DNA of 64,000 nucleotides from JACRBR01 sp964371355 (GTDB lineage Bacteria; Chloroflexota; Dehalococcoidia; DSTF01; JACRBR01). The notes under the pieces are model-generated. The model saw only the letters and a list, made by a program, of their open reading frames with translations, was not told the origin of the DNA and made no database searches. The translations under genes were made by a program, and so were the position numbers. Shown here piece after piece: positions 1 to 8,968 of the stretch; positions within the stretch are counted from its first letter, which is position 1; each line of letters starts with the position of its first letter. The DNA is taken from assembly GCA_964371355.1 (NCBI GenBank), contig CAYJMG010000002.1, forward strand, positions 119,597 through 183,596, written 5' to 3'.

Positions 1-612
1 CAGCTCCTTCGCCCGCCACTGGTCGATCGAGCGCTCCCACTGGCCGTCGAACCAGAGCACGCTGATCTCGCCATAGGCCGTCAGCAGCTCGCGGACCTGC
101 GCGAACATCACGTCGAGGAACGCCGGCCAACGGTCGGGGTCCAGTGGCTTGCCGACGGGGAACTTGTACGGCGCGTCGTCCTGCGTGAAGGCCGGGTAGT
201 CGGGATGATGCCAGTCGGCGAGCGAGAAGTAGAAGCCGGGGCGCACACCCTCGGCGCGGAAGGCGTCGACGTACTGGCGGACGATATCGCGGCCGTACGG
301 CGACCGCATGACGCTGAAGTCCGTCGTCTGCGTGTCCCACATGCAGTAGCCGTCGTGGTGCTTGGTGGTGAAGACGGCGTACTGCATGCCGCAGGCCTTC
401 GCGAGGCGCGCCCAGGCGCGGGGATCGCAGGCCTGTGGGTCGAAGGTAGCGGCGGAGGCGTGGTACTGGTCGACGGTTACGTTCGCGCCGGCGCCGGCGG
501 TGACGCCCCAGCCGGTCAGGGGCCACGACAGCTCGATCCCCTGCTGGGAGCTGTGGCCCCAGTGGATGAACATCCCGAAACGCGCCGCGTCGAACCAGGA
601 GGAATCATGCAT
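1..612 (-). CDS. Alpha-L-fucosidase (GH29), N-terminal part, cut by window edge
   Basis: The 204 visible codons start at an ATG (612-610) and run off the left edge without a stop. The N-terminus reads FGMFIHWGHSS, followed by a KHHDGYCMWDTQTTD segment and YFSLADWHHPDYP. These are hallmark blocks of GH29 alpha-L-fucosidases, retaining enzymes that release fucose from glycans. The nucleophile Asp of the family usually lies near an LWFDGQW-type motif, and that motif is visible close to the edge. No signal peptide is seen at this start, so the protein is either cytoplasmic or begins further upstream. The family call is firm; the substrate is not known. Confidence 0.85.
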   Translation of the reverse strand, partial: MHDSSWFDAARFGMFIHWGHSSQQGIELSWPLTGWGVTAGAGANVTVDQYHASAATFDPQACDPRAWARLAKACGMQYAVFTTKHHDGYCMWDTQTTDFSVMRSPYGRDIVRQYVDAFRAEGVRPGFYFSLADWHHPDYPAFTQDDAPYKFPVGKPLDPDRWPAFLDVMFAQVRELLTAYGEISVLWFDGQWERSIDQWRAKEL

Positions 613-710
613 GCGGGAAGAGTATTCGACGCGCTCGTAGGCGCGAGGGCGGCGGTCGCATCACCAGAACCCCCGCCGCGGGCCGAGATCATAGGCAGGG
701 GTCGTGATTC

Positions 711-2111
711 ATGCGGACAGTCACGCGGACCGTCGTCGTCGCTCTGCTCGCGCTGCTCGTCTTTTCGGCGTGCACCGGCGGCGGCCGCAGGCCGGCGAGC
801 GGGGAGGCACCTGGCGCCGGACATGAGGCGGACGCCGGATCGCGGAATCCGCCGGCCGAGGCGACCGAAGGAGTCACCACGGCGGGTTCAAGCGTCGGGG
901 GCGCGGGCGCGGGCGCGGGTGCGCGAGAGGGTGCGCCACGGATGGCTGGACCTGATCCTGAGTCAACCGCGGATGCCGGGAGTCCCCGCGCCGGCGGCGC
1001 GCGGGCGCGGGGCGCCCCCGGCGAAGACTCGATCGGCGAGGTCGCGACAAATGCAGGCGAGGGCGGATCGGCCAGCGGCGAGCCCGTTGCCAGCGGGGAC
1101 TCGGGGATCGCGGCGATCACAGTGACGGGGACGCCCGTGTATCGCATCCCGGCGGGCGAGGCGCTGACCGCGCTGGGGACGCCGACGCCCACGCGCACGC
1201 CGACCCGCACGCCAACAGCGACACCGACATCGACGCGCACGCCGACGCCAACGTCCGGATCGGCGCCGGTGGTCGGGGGATGCCAAGTGCTGCCGGCGGA
1301 CAATCCGTGGAACACGGACATCTCGGCGTACCCGGTGCATCCCAACAGCGCGAACTACATCGCCAGCATGAACGCCGGCGGCAAGACGAAGCTGCATCCC
1401 GACTGGGGCGGCAGCGGCGAGTACGGCATCCCGTTCATCGTCGTGCCCGCGGACCAGCCACTGGTGCCGCTGAACTTCACGGCGTACGGCGACGAGAGCG
1501 ATCCGGGCCCGTACCCGATCCCGCTGAGCGCGCCCATCGAGGGCGGCCCGGCATCCGATGGCGACCGCCACGTGCTCGCCATCCGCCAGGGCGAGTGCGT
1601 GCTGTACGAGCTGGGGCGCGCTTTTCCGCAAGACGGGTATTGGGATGCCGACGTGGGGGCGAAGTGGCCGCTGAACACGAACGCGTTGCGGCCGATGTAC
1701 TGGACGTCCGTGGACGCGGCCGGGCTGCCCATCCTCCCCGGGCTGGTGCGGTACGACGAGGTAGCGGCGGGGCAGATCAACCACGCGGTGCGTTTCACGG
1801 CCTGGCGCACGCAGCGCGGGTTCATCCTGCCGGCGACCCACTACGCAAGCAGCTACACAGACCCGAACCTGCCGCCGATGGGGTTGCGGCTGCGGCTGAA
1901 GTCGTCCTACGACATCTCGGCGTACACGGGGGAGTCCCGCGTCGTGCTGGAGGCGCTGAAGAAGTACGGGATGATGCTCGCGGACAACGGGTCGAGCTGG
2001 TACGTCACGGGCGCCGCGGACCCCCGGTGGGACGACGAGGACCTCAACCAGCTCAAGAACGTCCCTTCGAGCGCGTTCGAAGCCGTCTACACAGGCGACG
2101 TCATCCACTAG
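711..2111 (+). CDS. Secreted lipoprotein with Pro/Thr linker and conserved unknown domain
   Basis: The 466-residue protein begins with a lipoprotein signal peptide (hydrophobic core then LVFSACTGGG, lipobox Cys near residue 21). A long low-complexity Gly/Ala/Ser region follows, then a linker of TPTRTPT-type repeats (about residues 160-185, DNA 1177-1255). The folded C-terminal domain starts at CQVLPADNPWNTDIS and contains HPDWGGSGEYGIPF and further Trp/Tyr-rich blocks. I recall this domain as a conserved secreted module of unknown function in Chloroflexota and Actinobacteria, but cannot name the family. It probably acts on the cell surface. Start chosen because it gives the signal peptide. 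Confidence 0.75.
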   Translation: MRTVTRTVVVALLALLVFSACTGGGRRPASGEAPGAGHEADAGSRNPPAEATEGVTTAGSSVGGAGAGAGAREGAPRMAGPDPESTADAGSPRAGGARARGAPGEDSIGEVATNAGEGGSASGEPVASGDSGIAAITVTGTPVYRIPAGEALTALGTPTPTRTPTRTPTATPTSTRTPTPTSGSAPVVGGCQVLPADNPWNTDISAYPVHPNSANYIASMNAGGKTKLHPDWGGSGEYGIPFIVVPADQPLVPLNFTAYGDESDPGPYPIPLSAPIEGGPASDGDRHVLAIRQGECVLYELGRAFPQDGYWDADVGAKWPLNTNALRPMYWTSVDAAGLPILPGLVRYDEVAAGQINHAVRFTAWRTQRGFILPATHYASSYTDPNLPPMGLRLRLKSSYDISAYTGESRVVLEALKKYGMMLADNGSSWYVTGAADPRWDDEDLNQLKNVPSSAFEAVYTGDVIH

Positions 2112-2341
2112 CCTTTGATGGCCTGGCGCGACTGGCTCCCGGCGACGGCGGCCGACCATGCCGTGCTGGAGTCGTTACGCTAACCACTTCCGCGGCAGGG
2201 TACTCCTGACTCGACTCGGCCGAGGCGCACGCCCGTTCTGGCCAGTGCATGCCTCTCCGCCACTCCTGACGCTCGATCGATAGACGATCTCCTCCAGGTC
2301 CGTCCAAGGCCGGGCCTTCCTCTGCCGATACTGATCCTGAC

Positions 2342-3130
2342 ATGGGGTTCAGGGGCCCGCCCGTCGCCGTGCCGCTCCGCGCGCTCGCCGTTTCCGGCGG
2401 GCTGCTGCTGCTCGTGCTCCTCACCCCGGCCGGGCGCGGGCACCAGGCGTTCGCCGCCGGCGACTGCACCGTCACGGCGTCCGAGGCCGGGCTGGACAGC
2501 GAGGAGCAGGCATTCCTCACGCTGATCAACGACTACCGCGTCGCGAACGGGCTCGCGCCGCTGACGGCCTCGTACCCGCTCACCCGCGCGTCGGCGTGGA
2601 AGTCGAAGGACATGGGCGTGCAGAGCTACTTCGCGCACGACGACACGCCGATCTCACGCACGTGGGTCCAGCGGATCCGCGACTGCGGGTACGGCTACAA
2701 CACCTACCTCGGCGAGAACATCGCTGCCGGGTACACGACGGCATCGGCCGTCTTCAACGGCTGGAAGAACAGCCCGGGCCACAACGCGAACATGCTGGGC
2801 ACCAACTACACGACCATTGGCATCGGACGGCACTATGTCGGCGGCAGCCCCTACGGCTGGTACTGGACAACCGACTTCGGCGGCTACGACGACGGCTGGA
2901 TGCGCGCGCCGGAGACCGTGACGCCGCTGGGCGAGATCACGCCGATCGGCGATCCGGACGTCGTGCCGACGGTGGAGCAGAGCCCGGTGTCGGCCGGGCC
3001 GCTGGTCTCGGTCGCGCCCGGTGGTGGTGGAGGCGGGTTGGAGGGCAAGCTCGACTTCTCGGCAACCTGCGCGACACTGCGCGAGCGCAAGCACCCGCTG
3101 GCGGACCGCTTCTGCGGCAAAGACGAGTGA
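2342..3130 (+). CDS. Secreted CAP (SCP/PR1-like) domain protein
   Basis: The 262-residue protein has an N-terminal signal peptide (leucine-rich core, cleavage near AFAAGD). It is followed by a CAP domain at about residues 50-185: FLTLINDYR, SYFAHDD, GENIAAGY and SPGHNANML. The His/Glu/Glu/His cavity residues of the superfamily are recognisable in these blocks. CAP proteins are extracellular and their bacterial roles are mostly unknown (lipid binding or proteolysis have been proposed). The tail is Gly-rich and ends with two Cys-containing segments. It is the third of three same-direction surface genes; the next gene is convergent with a 3-bp gap. Confidence 0.85.
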   Translation: MGFRGPPVAVPLRALAVSGGLLLLVLLTPAGRGHQAFAAGDCTVTASEAGLDSEEQAFLTLINDYRVANGLAPLTASYPLTRASAWKSKDMGVQSYFAHDDTPISRTWVQRIRDCGYGYNTYLGENIAAGYTTASAVFNGWKNSPGHNANMLGTNYTTIGIGRHYVGGSPYGWYWTTDFGGYDDGWMRAPETVTPLGEITPIGDPDVVPTVEQSPVSAGPLVSVAPGGGGGGLEGKLDFSATCATLRERKHPLADRFCGKDE

Positions 3131-3133
3131 CAG

Positions 3134-4390
3134 CTAGCGAGTGGCCTCAGCGCTGACGTCGTCGCCATAGGTCGCCGCCTTCGCGCTCTTCTCGGCGTGG
3201 TGGTCGAGCGCGTAGCGCAGGTCGGCGAGGAACTCATCGACGTTGTTCATGTGCGTGGGGCTGGCCATCAGGTGCAACGCCGCCGGCTGGTCCTGGCGGT
3301 CGAAGTGCCAACCCTTTTCGTTCAGCGTGTCGCCCACGGCGAGGATGTCGTGCACGCGAGAGCCGATGGCGACGACGGTCATGTCGGGCTCGCCCCAGAC
3401 GTGGGCGTCGGGCATGGCGTTGACGCCTTCGGTGAGGCGGCGGGCCACCTCCATCGTCTGTCCGGCGAGGCGCACGTACCCGTCTTCCCCAAGCAGATGC
3501 AGGACGGCCCAGGCAGCGGCGATGGGTGGGGCCGGCTTCGTCCCCTGGAACGCCTGCGTGCCGTAGATGCCGCCGGGCCAGTCGGAGAACATGAACACCT
3601 GGTACCGCAGGTTGCCCCTGGGCCGGTGCAGCACCACGGAGGCGCCCTTCGTCGCGTAGCCGTACTTGTGCAGGTCGGCCGACATCGAGGTCACGCCGGG
3701 CACGCGGAAGTCCCACGCGGGCAGCCTTCGGCCCAGCCGTTCGACGAACGGCAGCATGAAGCCCCCCAGGCAGGCGTCGACGTGGAAGGGGATGCCCTTC
3801 GCCGAGGCGATCGCGGCCATCTCTTCGATGGGGTCGATCATGCCGAATGGGTAGTTGGGTGCGCTGCCGACGGCGAGCACCGTGTTGTCGTCCAGCAGGG
3901 GTTCCATGTCGGCGGCGTAGGTGCGCAGATCCTCGCGCAGGGGTATGTGCACCCACTCGATGTCGAGCAGCTCGGCAGCCTTGATGAACGCCGGGTGCGC
4001 CGTGCGAGGAATCACCAGCCTGCCGCGGCGGATGCTACGCTCGGCGCGGCCCTTGTCGCGCGCCGTCTTCACGGCCTCGAAGATCGATTCGGTGCCTCCG
4101 GAGGTCATGGCGCCGCCGCAGTCATCGCCGCCGTGGAAGAGATCGGCGGCGATGGACACGACGTCGCGTTGCATCTCTTTGAGGCTGGGGAAGACGAAGG
4201 GGTTGAGCGCGTTCTCCTTCAGCGTGTGGTCGACGGCGGCGTGAAGGACCGCGTCGACTTCGGGCCCCGCGTTGTAGATCAGGCCCCAGGTACGCGAGCC
4301 GCGATAGTCGCCGTCGTGCGTCTGCAACGCGCGCATCTCGCGCATCACGTCATCCACGGTCGAGGAGGATTTGGGCAGCGTCTTGGACAT
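3134..4390 (-). CDS. PLP-dependent decarboxylase/lyase (sphingosine-1-phosphate lyase-like)
   Basis: The 418-residue fold-type I PLP enzyme starts at ATG 4390 (a longer upstream reading frame exists but is Arg/Pro-rich and non-coding in character). Diagnostic blocks are TSGGTESIFEAVKTAR (cofactor phosphate binding), HVDACLGGFMLPF (Asp contacting the pyridine nitrogen) and SADLHKYGYATKG (Schiff-base lysine). HVDACLGGF and LHKYGYATKG match sphingosine-1-phosphate lyase and its bacterial homologues more closely than glutamate decarboxylase. Substrate is not determined; in bacteria these enzymes may act on phosphoethanolamine-type aldols. It stands alone, followed downstream by a convergent gene. 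Confidence 0.85.
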   Translation of the reverse strand: MSKTLPKSSSTVDDVMREMRALQTHDGDYRGSRTWGLIYNAGPEVDAVLHAAVDHTLKENALNPFVFPSLKEMQRDVVSIAADLFHGGDDCGGAMTSGGTESIFEAVKTARDKGRAERSIRRGRLVIPRTAHPAFIKAAELLDIEWVHIPLREDLRTYAADMEPLLDDNTVLAVGSAPNYPFGMIDPIEEMAAIASAKGIPFHVDACLGGFMLPFVERLGRRLPAWDFRVPGVTSMSADLHKYGYATKGASVVLHRPRGNLRYQVFMFSDWPGGIYGTQAFQGTKPAPPIAAAWAVLHLLGEDGYVRLAGQTMEVARRLTEGVNAMPDAHVWGEPDMTVVAIGSRVHDILAVGDTLNEKGWHFDRQDQPAALHLMASPTHMNNVDEFLADLRYALDHHAEKSAKAATYGDDVSAEATR

Positions 4391-4464
4391 CGTTTGCTCC
4401 GTGCGGCTGGGATCGTGCTGGTGGGTGATCCTATCCGCCGGACGTGTCCGGCGAAAAGGGCCGC

Positions 4465-4859
4465 TTAGCCCCGCTCGATTCGTGGCGCGCCGAGCAGGAG
4501 CCATGCCCGCCGCTGCGCGATCTCCGCCGCGTGGACGCGCTGGTGCGAGAGGCTGCGGCGCAGGGCCTTTCGTACAGTCCACTCTTCGGCGACGGGCGTT
4601 GTCCGCGAGGGGTGGATGGGGCGCCACACGACAGCGATCGCGCGTCGATCTCCGTCGCGACGCGCCAGTCCGTCCCCGGCGATGGTGCTTCTCCGTGCTC
4701 GCGCAGCCACGCCAGGTGTTCGGCAATGGCGAGCGGAAGCCTGCGATCGAGTTCCGTGCGGTCGGCGCCGGAGGCGATGCAGCCGGGCAGATCGAGCACC
4801 CACGCGAGGACCTCGCGCTCGTACGTGACAAGACCGACGTCATGCATGATGAGCGGCAC
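4465..4859 (-). pseudogene. Frameshifted HicB-like/DinB-like protein
   Basis: Frame one (from ATG 4859) encodes a HicB-like antitoxin fold, with VLDLPGCIASG and an AIAEHLAWLREHGE helix. It loses similarity after DWRVATEIDA (around 4645). A second frame, offset by one base, continues with VVWRPIHPSRTTPVAEEW and then TVRKALRRSLSHQRVHAAEI, typical of the C-terminal helix of DinB-like proteins, ending at 4465. Joined, the two halves give a plausible protein of about 131 residues. A single-base indel in or near a GCGCGATCGC tract (4640-4650) would restore the frame, so this is either a sequencing error or a fresh pseudogene. HicB-DinB-type fusions are known to me in Chloroflexota, recalled without a search. 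Confidence 0.6.
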
Positions 4860-4886
4860 CCGCCCGTACGAAGTCCCGTGGTGCGG

Positions 4887-5360
4887 TCAGCTGATCTTCG
4901 TGATCTTGTATGTCACGAGGCCCTTCGGCGCATTGACCTGCACCTCGTCGTTCAGCTTCTTGCCGATGAGCGCCCGCCCGACCGGCGACTCGTTGCTGAT
5001 CTTGCCTTCACGCGGGTCGGCCTCGGCGGGGCCGACGATCGTGTACTCGACCGACTTGCCTTCCGCGGTCTTCATCTTCACGTTGCTGCCCAGCATGATG
5101 GTCTTCGACTTGTGGGCGCCGTCCTTGTCGATGATCGTGGCATTCTGGATCAGGCTCTGGAGCTGCAGGATGCGGCCCTCCACCATCGCCTGCTCGTTCT
5201 TGGCGTCCTCGTACTCGGCGTTGTTCTGGCTGCTGGCCAGCTCCTTCGCCTGGTGGATCTTGTCCGCGACCTCGCGGCGGCGCACGGTCTCCAGATGACC
5301 AAGCTCCTCCTCGATCCGCGCGAGGCCTTCCTTCGTGATCGGCTGCGGTTTGTCGACCAT
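4887..5360 (-). CDS. greA: Transcription elongation factor GreA
   Basis: The 157-residue protein has the full GreA length. Its N-terminal coiled coil (about residues 8-78) carries the acidic tip segment NNAEYEDAKNEQ, which in GreA reaches the RNA polymerase active site and stimulates cleavage of backtracked RNA. The C-terminal FKBP-like domain contains YTIVGPAEADP and SNESPVGRALIGKKLNDEV, close to the family consensus. It is a single gene on this strand with an unusual leader: a strong promoter at 5477-5506 is followed within 45 bp by an intrinsic terminator (5432-5460), before the coding region. Confidence 0.97.
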   Translation of the reverse strand: MVDKPQPITKEGLARIEEELGHLETVRRREVADKIHQAKELASSQNNAEYEDAKNEQAMVEGRILQLQSLIQNATIIDKDGAHKSKTIMLGSNVKMKTAEGKSVEYTIVGPAEADPREGKISNESPVGRALIGKKLNDEVQVNAPKGLVTYKITKIS

Positions 5361-5431
5361 GACGACCCCCTTATCGATGCTCGCGCCGGCCGCCTGGCGA
5401 CGGCCGGATGCGTGTTCAGGGTTGAATTTGT

Positions 5432-5460
5432 GAAAAAAAGAACTGAGGCGACCGCCTCAG
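5432..5460 (-). terminator. Intrinsic terminator in the greA leader
   Basis: On the minus strand a 7-bp perfect stem (CTGAGGC/GCCTCAG, tetraloop GGTC) is directly followed by TTCTTTTTTT. It lies about 72 bases upstream of the greA ATG and only about 10-20 bases downstream of the predicted transcription start, so it would attenuate greA and release a ~40-nt RNA. No minus-strand gene lies between it and 7486. Confidence 0.75.
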
Positions 5461-5476
5461 CACCTGAGCGATGCGA

Positions 5477-5506
5477 AGTATACCCGCACCGCCAGAGGCC
5501 TGTAAA
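5477..5506 (-). promoter_or_regulatory. Sigma70-type promoter of greA
   Basis: Read on the minus strand, TTTACA (5506-5501) is separated by 18 bp from TATACT (5482-5477). Both hexamers are one or two mismatches from consensus. It directs transcription into the leader terminator and greA; the predicted start is near 5470. Confidence 0.65.
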
Positions 5507-5672
5507 GCATCCTCCACCTCGATTTCGAATCTGTGGGCCCCGCGAGCGGGCACCTCGCCCTTCATCCTCGGCCGGTGGACGCGGGCGCTGAACGAGACGC
5601 TGGTTGATCTTCCCCCGCCTCGCGGCGACACTTCGGGCTGACGCTACACCGGAACGAGGTCCGGCCCCCACA

Positions 5673-7436
5673 ATGCAGAGTAACGACGACGGTCGCCGAG
5701 GCGACGGCACGCGGCGCGGCGGCATGCGCCCCACCATGACGCCCGATCGGCAGGGCGATCGCCGCGGCCCCTTCGACCGCATCCTCCGCACCACCGAGCC
5801 CTCCGGCCCGGAAGGGCCCGACCGCGCGGCGATCTATGTCGCCGGCGCGATCCTGGGGTTGGCGATCCTGCTGCTGGTGCTCCTGCTGCCGCCTGTCTCG
5901 ATCCTCTCGGGCGACGACGACGGGGGTCCGCCCCAGGCCGGTCCCGGCACCGCAGACAAGTACACGTCCACAGTCCGCGGAAGCATGCCCAAGCTGCCGG
6001 AGGGGCTGGTCGCCGCATCGGCGATGTTCGATCTGGCTGCCCCGGAAGACGAGCAGGGAGCATCGCGCGTCACGGTGCCGCTGAAGGACAAGCAGACCGA
6101 AGCGCGGAACCTCGGCCTGTACACCTACGTCGATGGCGGCTGGCAGCGGCTCTCTGACATTACGCTCGTCGTCGGGGGAGAGGCGGCGCGCGGCGACGTG
6201 AGCGCGCTGCCGGGCAACGTGGCGGTGCTGAAACGCAGCAAGTCGACGCTGCAGGTCGCGGGGATCCTGCCCGCCGGCGCGACGGTCGACCCGAACGCCG
6301 AATCCTCGCTCACCGTGGTGCACCCCATCGTATTCCTGACCACACCCGACGGGAAGCTCGCCGGTACGCCGCCGGCCGTGCCGCCCGCCGGATATAAGGT
6401 CGTGCCCGGCGTGGTGACGCTCGATCCGAACATCATCGATGACATCCTGCGGTCATCGGAGTTGCAGGCGGTGCACGCGACGCAGATCGCGGATGCGGTG
6501 CGCAGCGGCAACTACGAGGGCATCAACATCGACTACCGCTCGGTGAACCCGCAGCTTCGCAGCCAGTTCACCAGTTTCATCGAGCTGGTGTCGAAGGCGC
6601 TGAAGGCCGACAGCCGTACGCTGACGCTCACGCTGCCCATGCCAACCGCGACGGATGGCGAGATGGACACGGGCGCGTACGACTGGGACACGCTGGGCAC
6701 GCTGGTGGACACGATTGAGGTGGCGCCCGCGGACCTGGACCAGGAGCTGTATTTCCAGCGGGCGGAGACGGCGCTGGACTACATCACCGAGCGCGTGGAC
6801 AAGACGAAGATCTCGCTGGTCATCAGCTCGCTCAGCGTCGAGCGTGGCAGCGACGGGCTGCAGGCGATCTCGCTCGACGAGGCCCTGGCGATTGCGGCCG
6901 CTGTCGACGTGAAGTCAACGGACGGCATTACGCCGAGCGAGCAGGTGCAGATTGTCGCCCGGAACCTGGCTCCTTCGGAAGGCGCCAGCGGCCTGGCGTG
7001 GGACGACACCGCGCGCGCCGTGACCTTCAGCTATAACGGCGCCGGCGGCAAACGGACGGTCTGGATCGCGAACGCCTTCAGCGTCGCTTTCCGGCTGGAG
7101 CTGGCGCAGCGGTACGAGCTGGGCGGCGTCGTCATCAACGACGTGTCGCTGCAGGGCGGCCCGGCCGACGTCTGGGCGCCGGTGCAGCAGATCGCTGATA
7201 CGGGGCAGCTCTCGCTTTCGAAGCCGAATGGCGAGCTGCTGGTGCCGGCGTGGACGGTGGCCGACGGGGCGGGGAGCATCACGCCGTCGACGGGCACGTC
7301 GGTCGCGTGGACGGCGCCGAATGAAGCCGGCTCGTACACCATCACGATTATCGTCAGCGACGGCATCGACCGGGCGGGGCAGACCATACCGCTCGACGTT
7401 TCGGCGCCAGAGGCTCCCGCGGAGCCGGCCGAGTAA
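5673..7436 (+). CDS. Membrane-anchored GH18-like protein, catalytic Glu replaced
   Basis: The start at ATG 5673 is preferred over the non-coding-looking upstream extension. The 587-residue protein has a basic, Arg-rich cytoplasmic N-terminus (about residues 1-55) and one transmembrane helix (about 55-75, AILGLAILLLVLLLPPV). The extracellular part is a YaaH-type GH18 barrel, followed by an Ig/PKD-like C-terminal domain (about 510-575, ending SYTITIIVSDG). In active GH18 enzymes the fourth strand ends DxxDxDxE. Here residues 283-289 read GINIDYR, so the general-acid Glu is Arg289. It is probably a carbohydrate- or peptidoglycan-binding pseudoenzyme rather than a hydrolase. The upstream 5361-5672 gap holds only the greA promoter region and a TTCGAATC motif near 5525. 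Confidence 0.75.
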   Translation: MQSNDDGRRGDGTRRGGMRPTMTPDRQGDRRGPFDRILRTTEPSGPEGPDRAAIYVAGAILGLAILLLVLLLPPVSILSGDDDGGPPQAGPGTADKYTSTVRGSMPKLPEGLVAASAMFDLAAPEDEQGASRVTVPLKDKQTEARNLGLYTYVDGGWQRLSDITLVVGGEAARGDVSALPGNVAVLKRSKSTLQVAGILPAGATVDPNAESSLTVVHPIVFLTTPDGKLAGTPPAVPPAGYKVVPGVVTLDPNIIDDILRSSELQAVHATQIADAVRSGNYEGINIDYRSVNPQLRSQFTSFIELVSKALKADSRTLTLTLPMPTATDGEMDTGAYDWDTLGTLVDTIEVAPADLDQELYFQRAETALDYITERVDKTKISLVISSLSVERGSDGLQAISLDEALAIAAAVDVKSTDGITPSEQVQIVARNLAPSEGASGLAWDDTARAVTFSYNGAGGKRTVWIANAFSVAFRLELAQRYELGGVVINDVSLQGGPADVWAPVQQIADTGQLSLSKPNGELLVPAWTVADGAGSITPSTGTSVAWTAPNEAGSYTITIIVSDGIDRAGQTIPLDVSAPEAPAEPAE

Positions 7437-7485
7437 GAAAAAAGCAACGCAGGGAGCAAAACGCGAAAGGGGGGCAGTGTGCTTC

Positions 7486-8217
7486 TCAGCCGGTGGGCTT
7501 CTGCCACCGCATCACGTTGAAGTACGGCACGCGAAACCAGTTCTCGAACTCCGGGTCCGACCGCAACGACTCGTCCTCCGGCACCGGTTCGTCGAAGGAA
7601 CGCAGTGCCAGGCCAGCCGCGAGGTACGCCTGCATGTAGGCCGACAGCGGCCGGTGGTAGTTCTTGATGCGGATGCCGCGCCACTCGTACCACTCCGCGC
7701 GTTCGTCCGCGTAGTGGTCCAGGGCGAAGTACAGGCGCCGGCCGTCGGCGTGGCGCAGCCAACCCGAGTTCGGGAATGCGTTGGCGCTTGTGAAGCCCAG
7801 GTTCGCGGCGACGATGGAGCCACCCGGCTTCAACACACGCGCGCACTCGCCGATCGCACCGCGATAGTCCGGGATGTCGACGAGCGTGATGTAGCTGACG
7901 ACCACGTCGAACGTCCCATCCTGAAACGGAAGCCGTGCGGCATCGGAGAGCGCAAAGTCGCCCGGATTCCGCTCGTGCGCGGTCGACACCATCTCCGGGG
8001 TAACGTCGATACCTACACAACTCGCGCCGCGCTCAGCCAGCATGCGGCAGAAGCGGCCATCGCCACAGCCGAGGTCCAGCACGCGTTTGCCCGCGATGTC
8101 GCCGCACAGGCGGAGCATGATCGGATCGAGGAGTACGATGCGGCTCGGGTCGCCTCCGTCCTGGAAATCGATGAACGCGCGAGCCGACGCGATCCAGCCT
8201 CCGAGGTTGTCGGGCAT
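7486..8217 (-). CDS. Class I SAM-dependent methyltransferase
   Basis: The 243-residue protein starts at ATG 8217 and has the UbiE/Methyltransf_11 layout. Motif I is VLDLGCGDGRF (SAM binding), followed by VGIDVTPEMV, an FDVVVSYITLVDI segment (motif IV region) and CARVLKPGGSIVAANL. The C-terminal half has many aromatic residues (YEWRGIRIKNYHRPLS), as in small-molecule methyltransferases. The substrate cannot be inferred. It is divergently transcribed from rsmD across 121 bp, which must hold both promoters. Confidence 0.85.
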   Translation of the reverse strand: MPDNLGGWIASARAFIDFQDGGDPSRIVLLDPIMLRLCGDIAGKRVLDLGCGDGRFCRMLAERGASCVGIDVTPEMVSTAHERNPGDFALSDAARLPFQDGTFDVVVSYITLVDIPDYRGAIGECARVLKPGGSIVAANLGFTSANAFPNSGWLRHADGRRLYFALDHYADERAEWYEWRGIRIKNYHRPLSAYMQAYLAAGLALRSFDEPVPEDESLRSDPEFENWFRVPYFNVMRWQKPTG

Positions 8218-8338
8218 GTGATGCTCCCGTGGATCCAGTCTGGTGGCCAGCCATTCTACCCTGCGCGGCTCCGGCCGCGACCGGCTGGAACTGTCCACTG
8301 TTCCCCCTTCGCCACGCCCTCCACGTATCCTGCACGGG

Positions 8339-8968
8339 ATGCTGCGCATTATCGGGGGATCGGCGCGGGGACGAAGGCTGAAGGGCCCGCCGGAGCGGCG
8401 CGCCTCCCGGCACCCACGCCCCGGCCTCACCCGCACGGCCATCCACGCCGAGACGCGGCCGACGTCCGACCTCATCCGCGGGGTCATCTTCGACATGCTG
8501 GACGCGATGGGCGCCGACTACGCCCGCGTCCTCGACCTGTACGCCGGCACCGGTGCGCTGGGCATCGAAGCGCTGAGCCGGGGCGAAGGGACGGCCGACT
8601 TCGTGGAACGCGATCCAGCGACAGCGGGCATTATCGGGGAGAACCTGCGGACCTGCGGATTCGAGTCGCGCGGAGGCGTGCACCGCTTGACAACGGAGCG
8701 GGCGGCGGTGCGACTGTCAGATTCGGGCCCGTACACCCTTATTCTCGCCGACCCGCCGTATTACGATGAGGGCGCGCCGGAGGCCGTGCGGGCCGTCGCC
8801 GCTTCGCTGCTGGCGGGCCCGGAGACTGTGTTCGTGTACGAGCACCATCGCCGGACACCGCCGCCCGCGATGCTGGGCAGCCTGCCGCTCTACCGGTCGC
8901 GCCGTCACGGCGACACCGTCGTGTCGATTTATGCGGCGGGAGGCCCGGAAGGAGAGGAGCCAACGTGA
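8339..8968 (+). CDS. rsmD: 16S rRNA (guanine966-N2)-methyltransferase RsmD
   Basis: The 209-residue protein begins at ATG 8339 with the typical MLRIIGGSARGRRL N-terminus of RsmD. ETRPTSDLIRGVIFDML and LDLYAGTGALGIEALSRG (SAM site) follow, then the N6/N2-amino methyltransferase motif ADPPYY. The enzyme methylates G966 of 16S rRNA during 30S assembly. A TATCCT hexamer lies 7 bp before the ATG with no Shine-Dalgarno, suggesting a leaderless message. Its TGA overlaps the GTG start of coaD (GTGA), a conserved rsmD-coaD pair. Confidence 0.95.
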   Translation: MLRIIGGSARGRRLKGPPERRASRHPRPGLTRTAIHAETRPTSDLIRGVIFDMLDAMGADYARVLDLYAGTGALGIEALSRGEGTADFVERDPATAGIIGENLRTCGFESRGGVHRLTTERAAVRLSDSGPYTLILADPPYYDEGAPEAVRAVAASLLAGPETVFVYEHHRRTPPPAMLGSLPLYRSRRHGDTVVSIYAAGGPEGEEPT

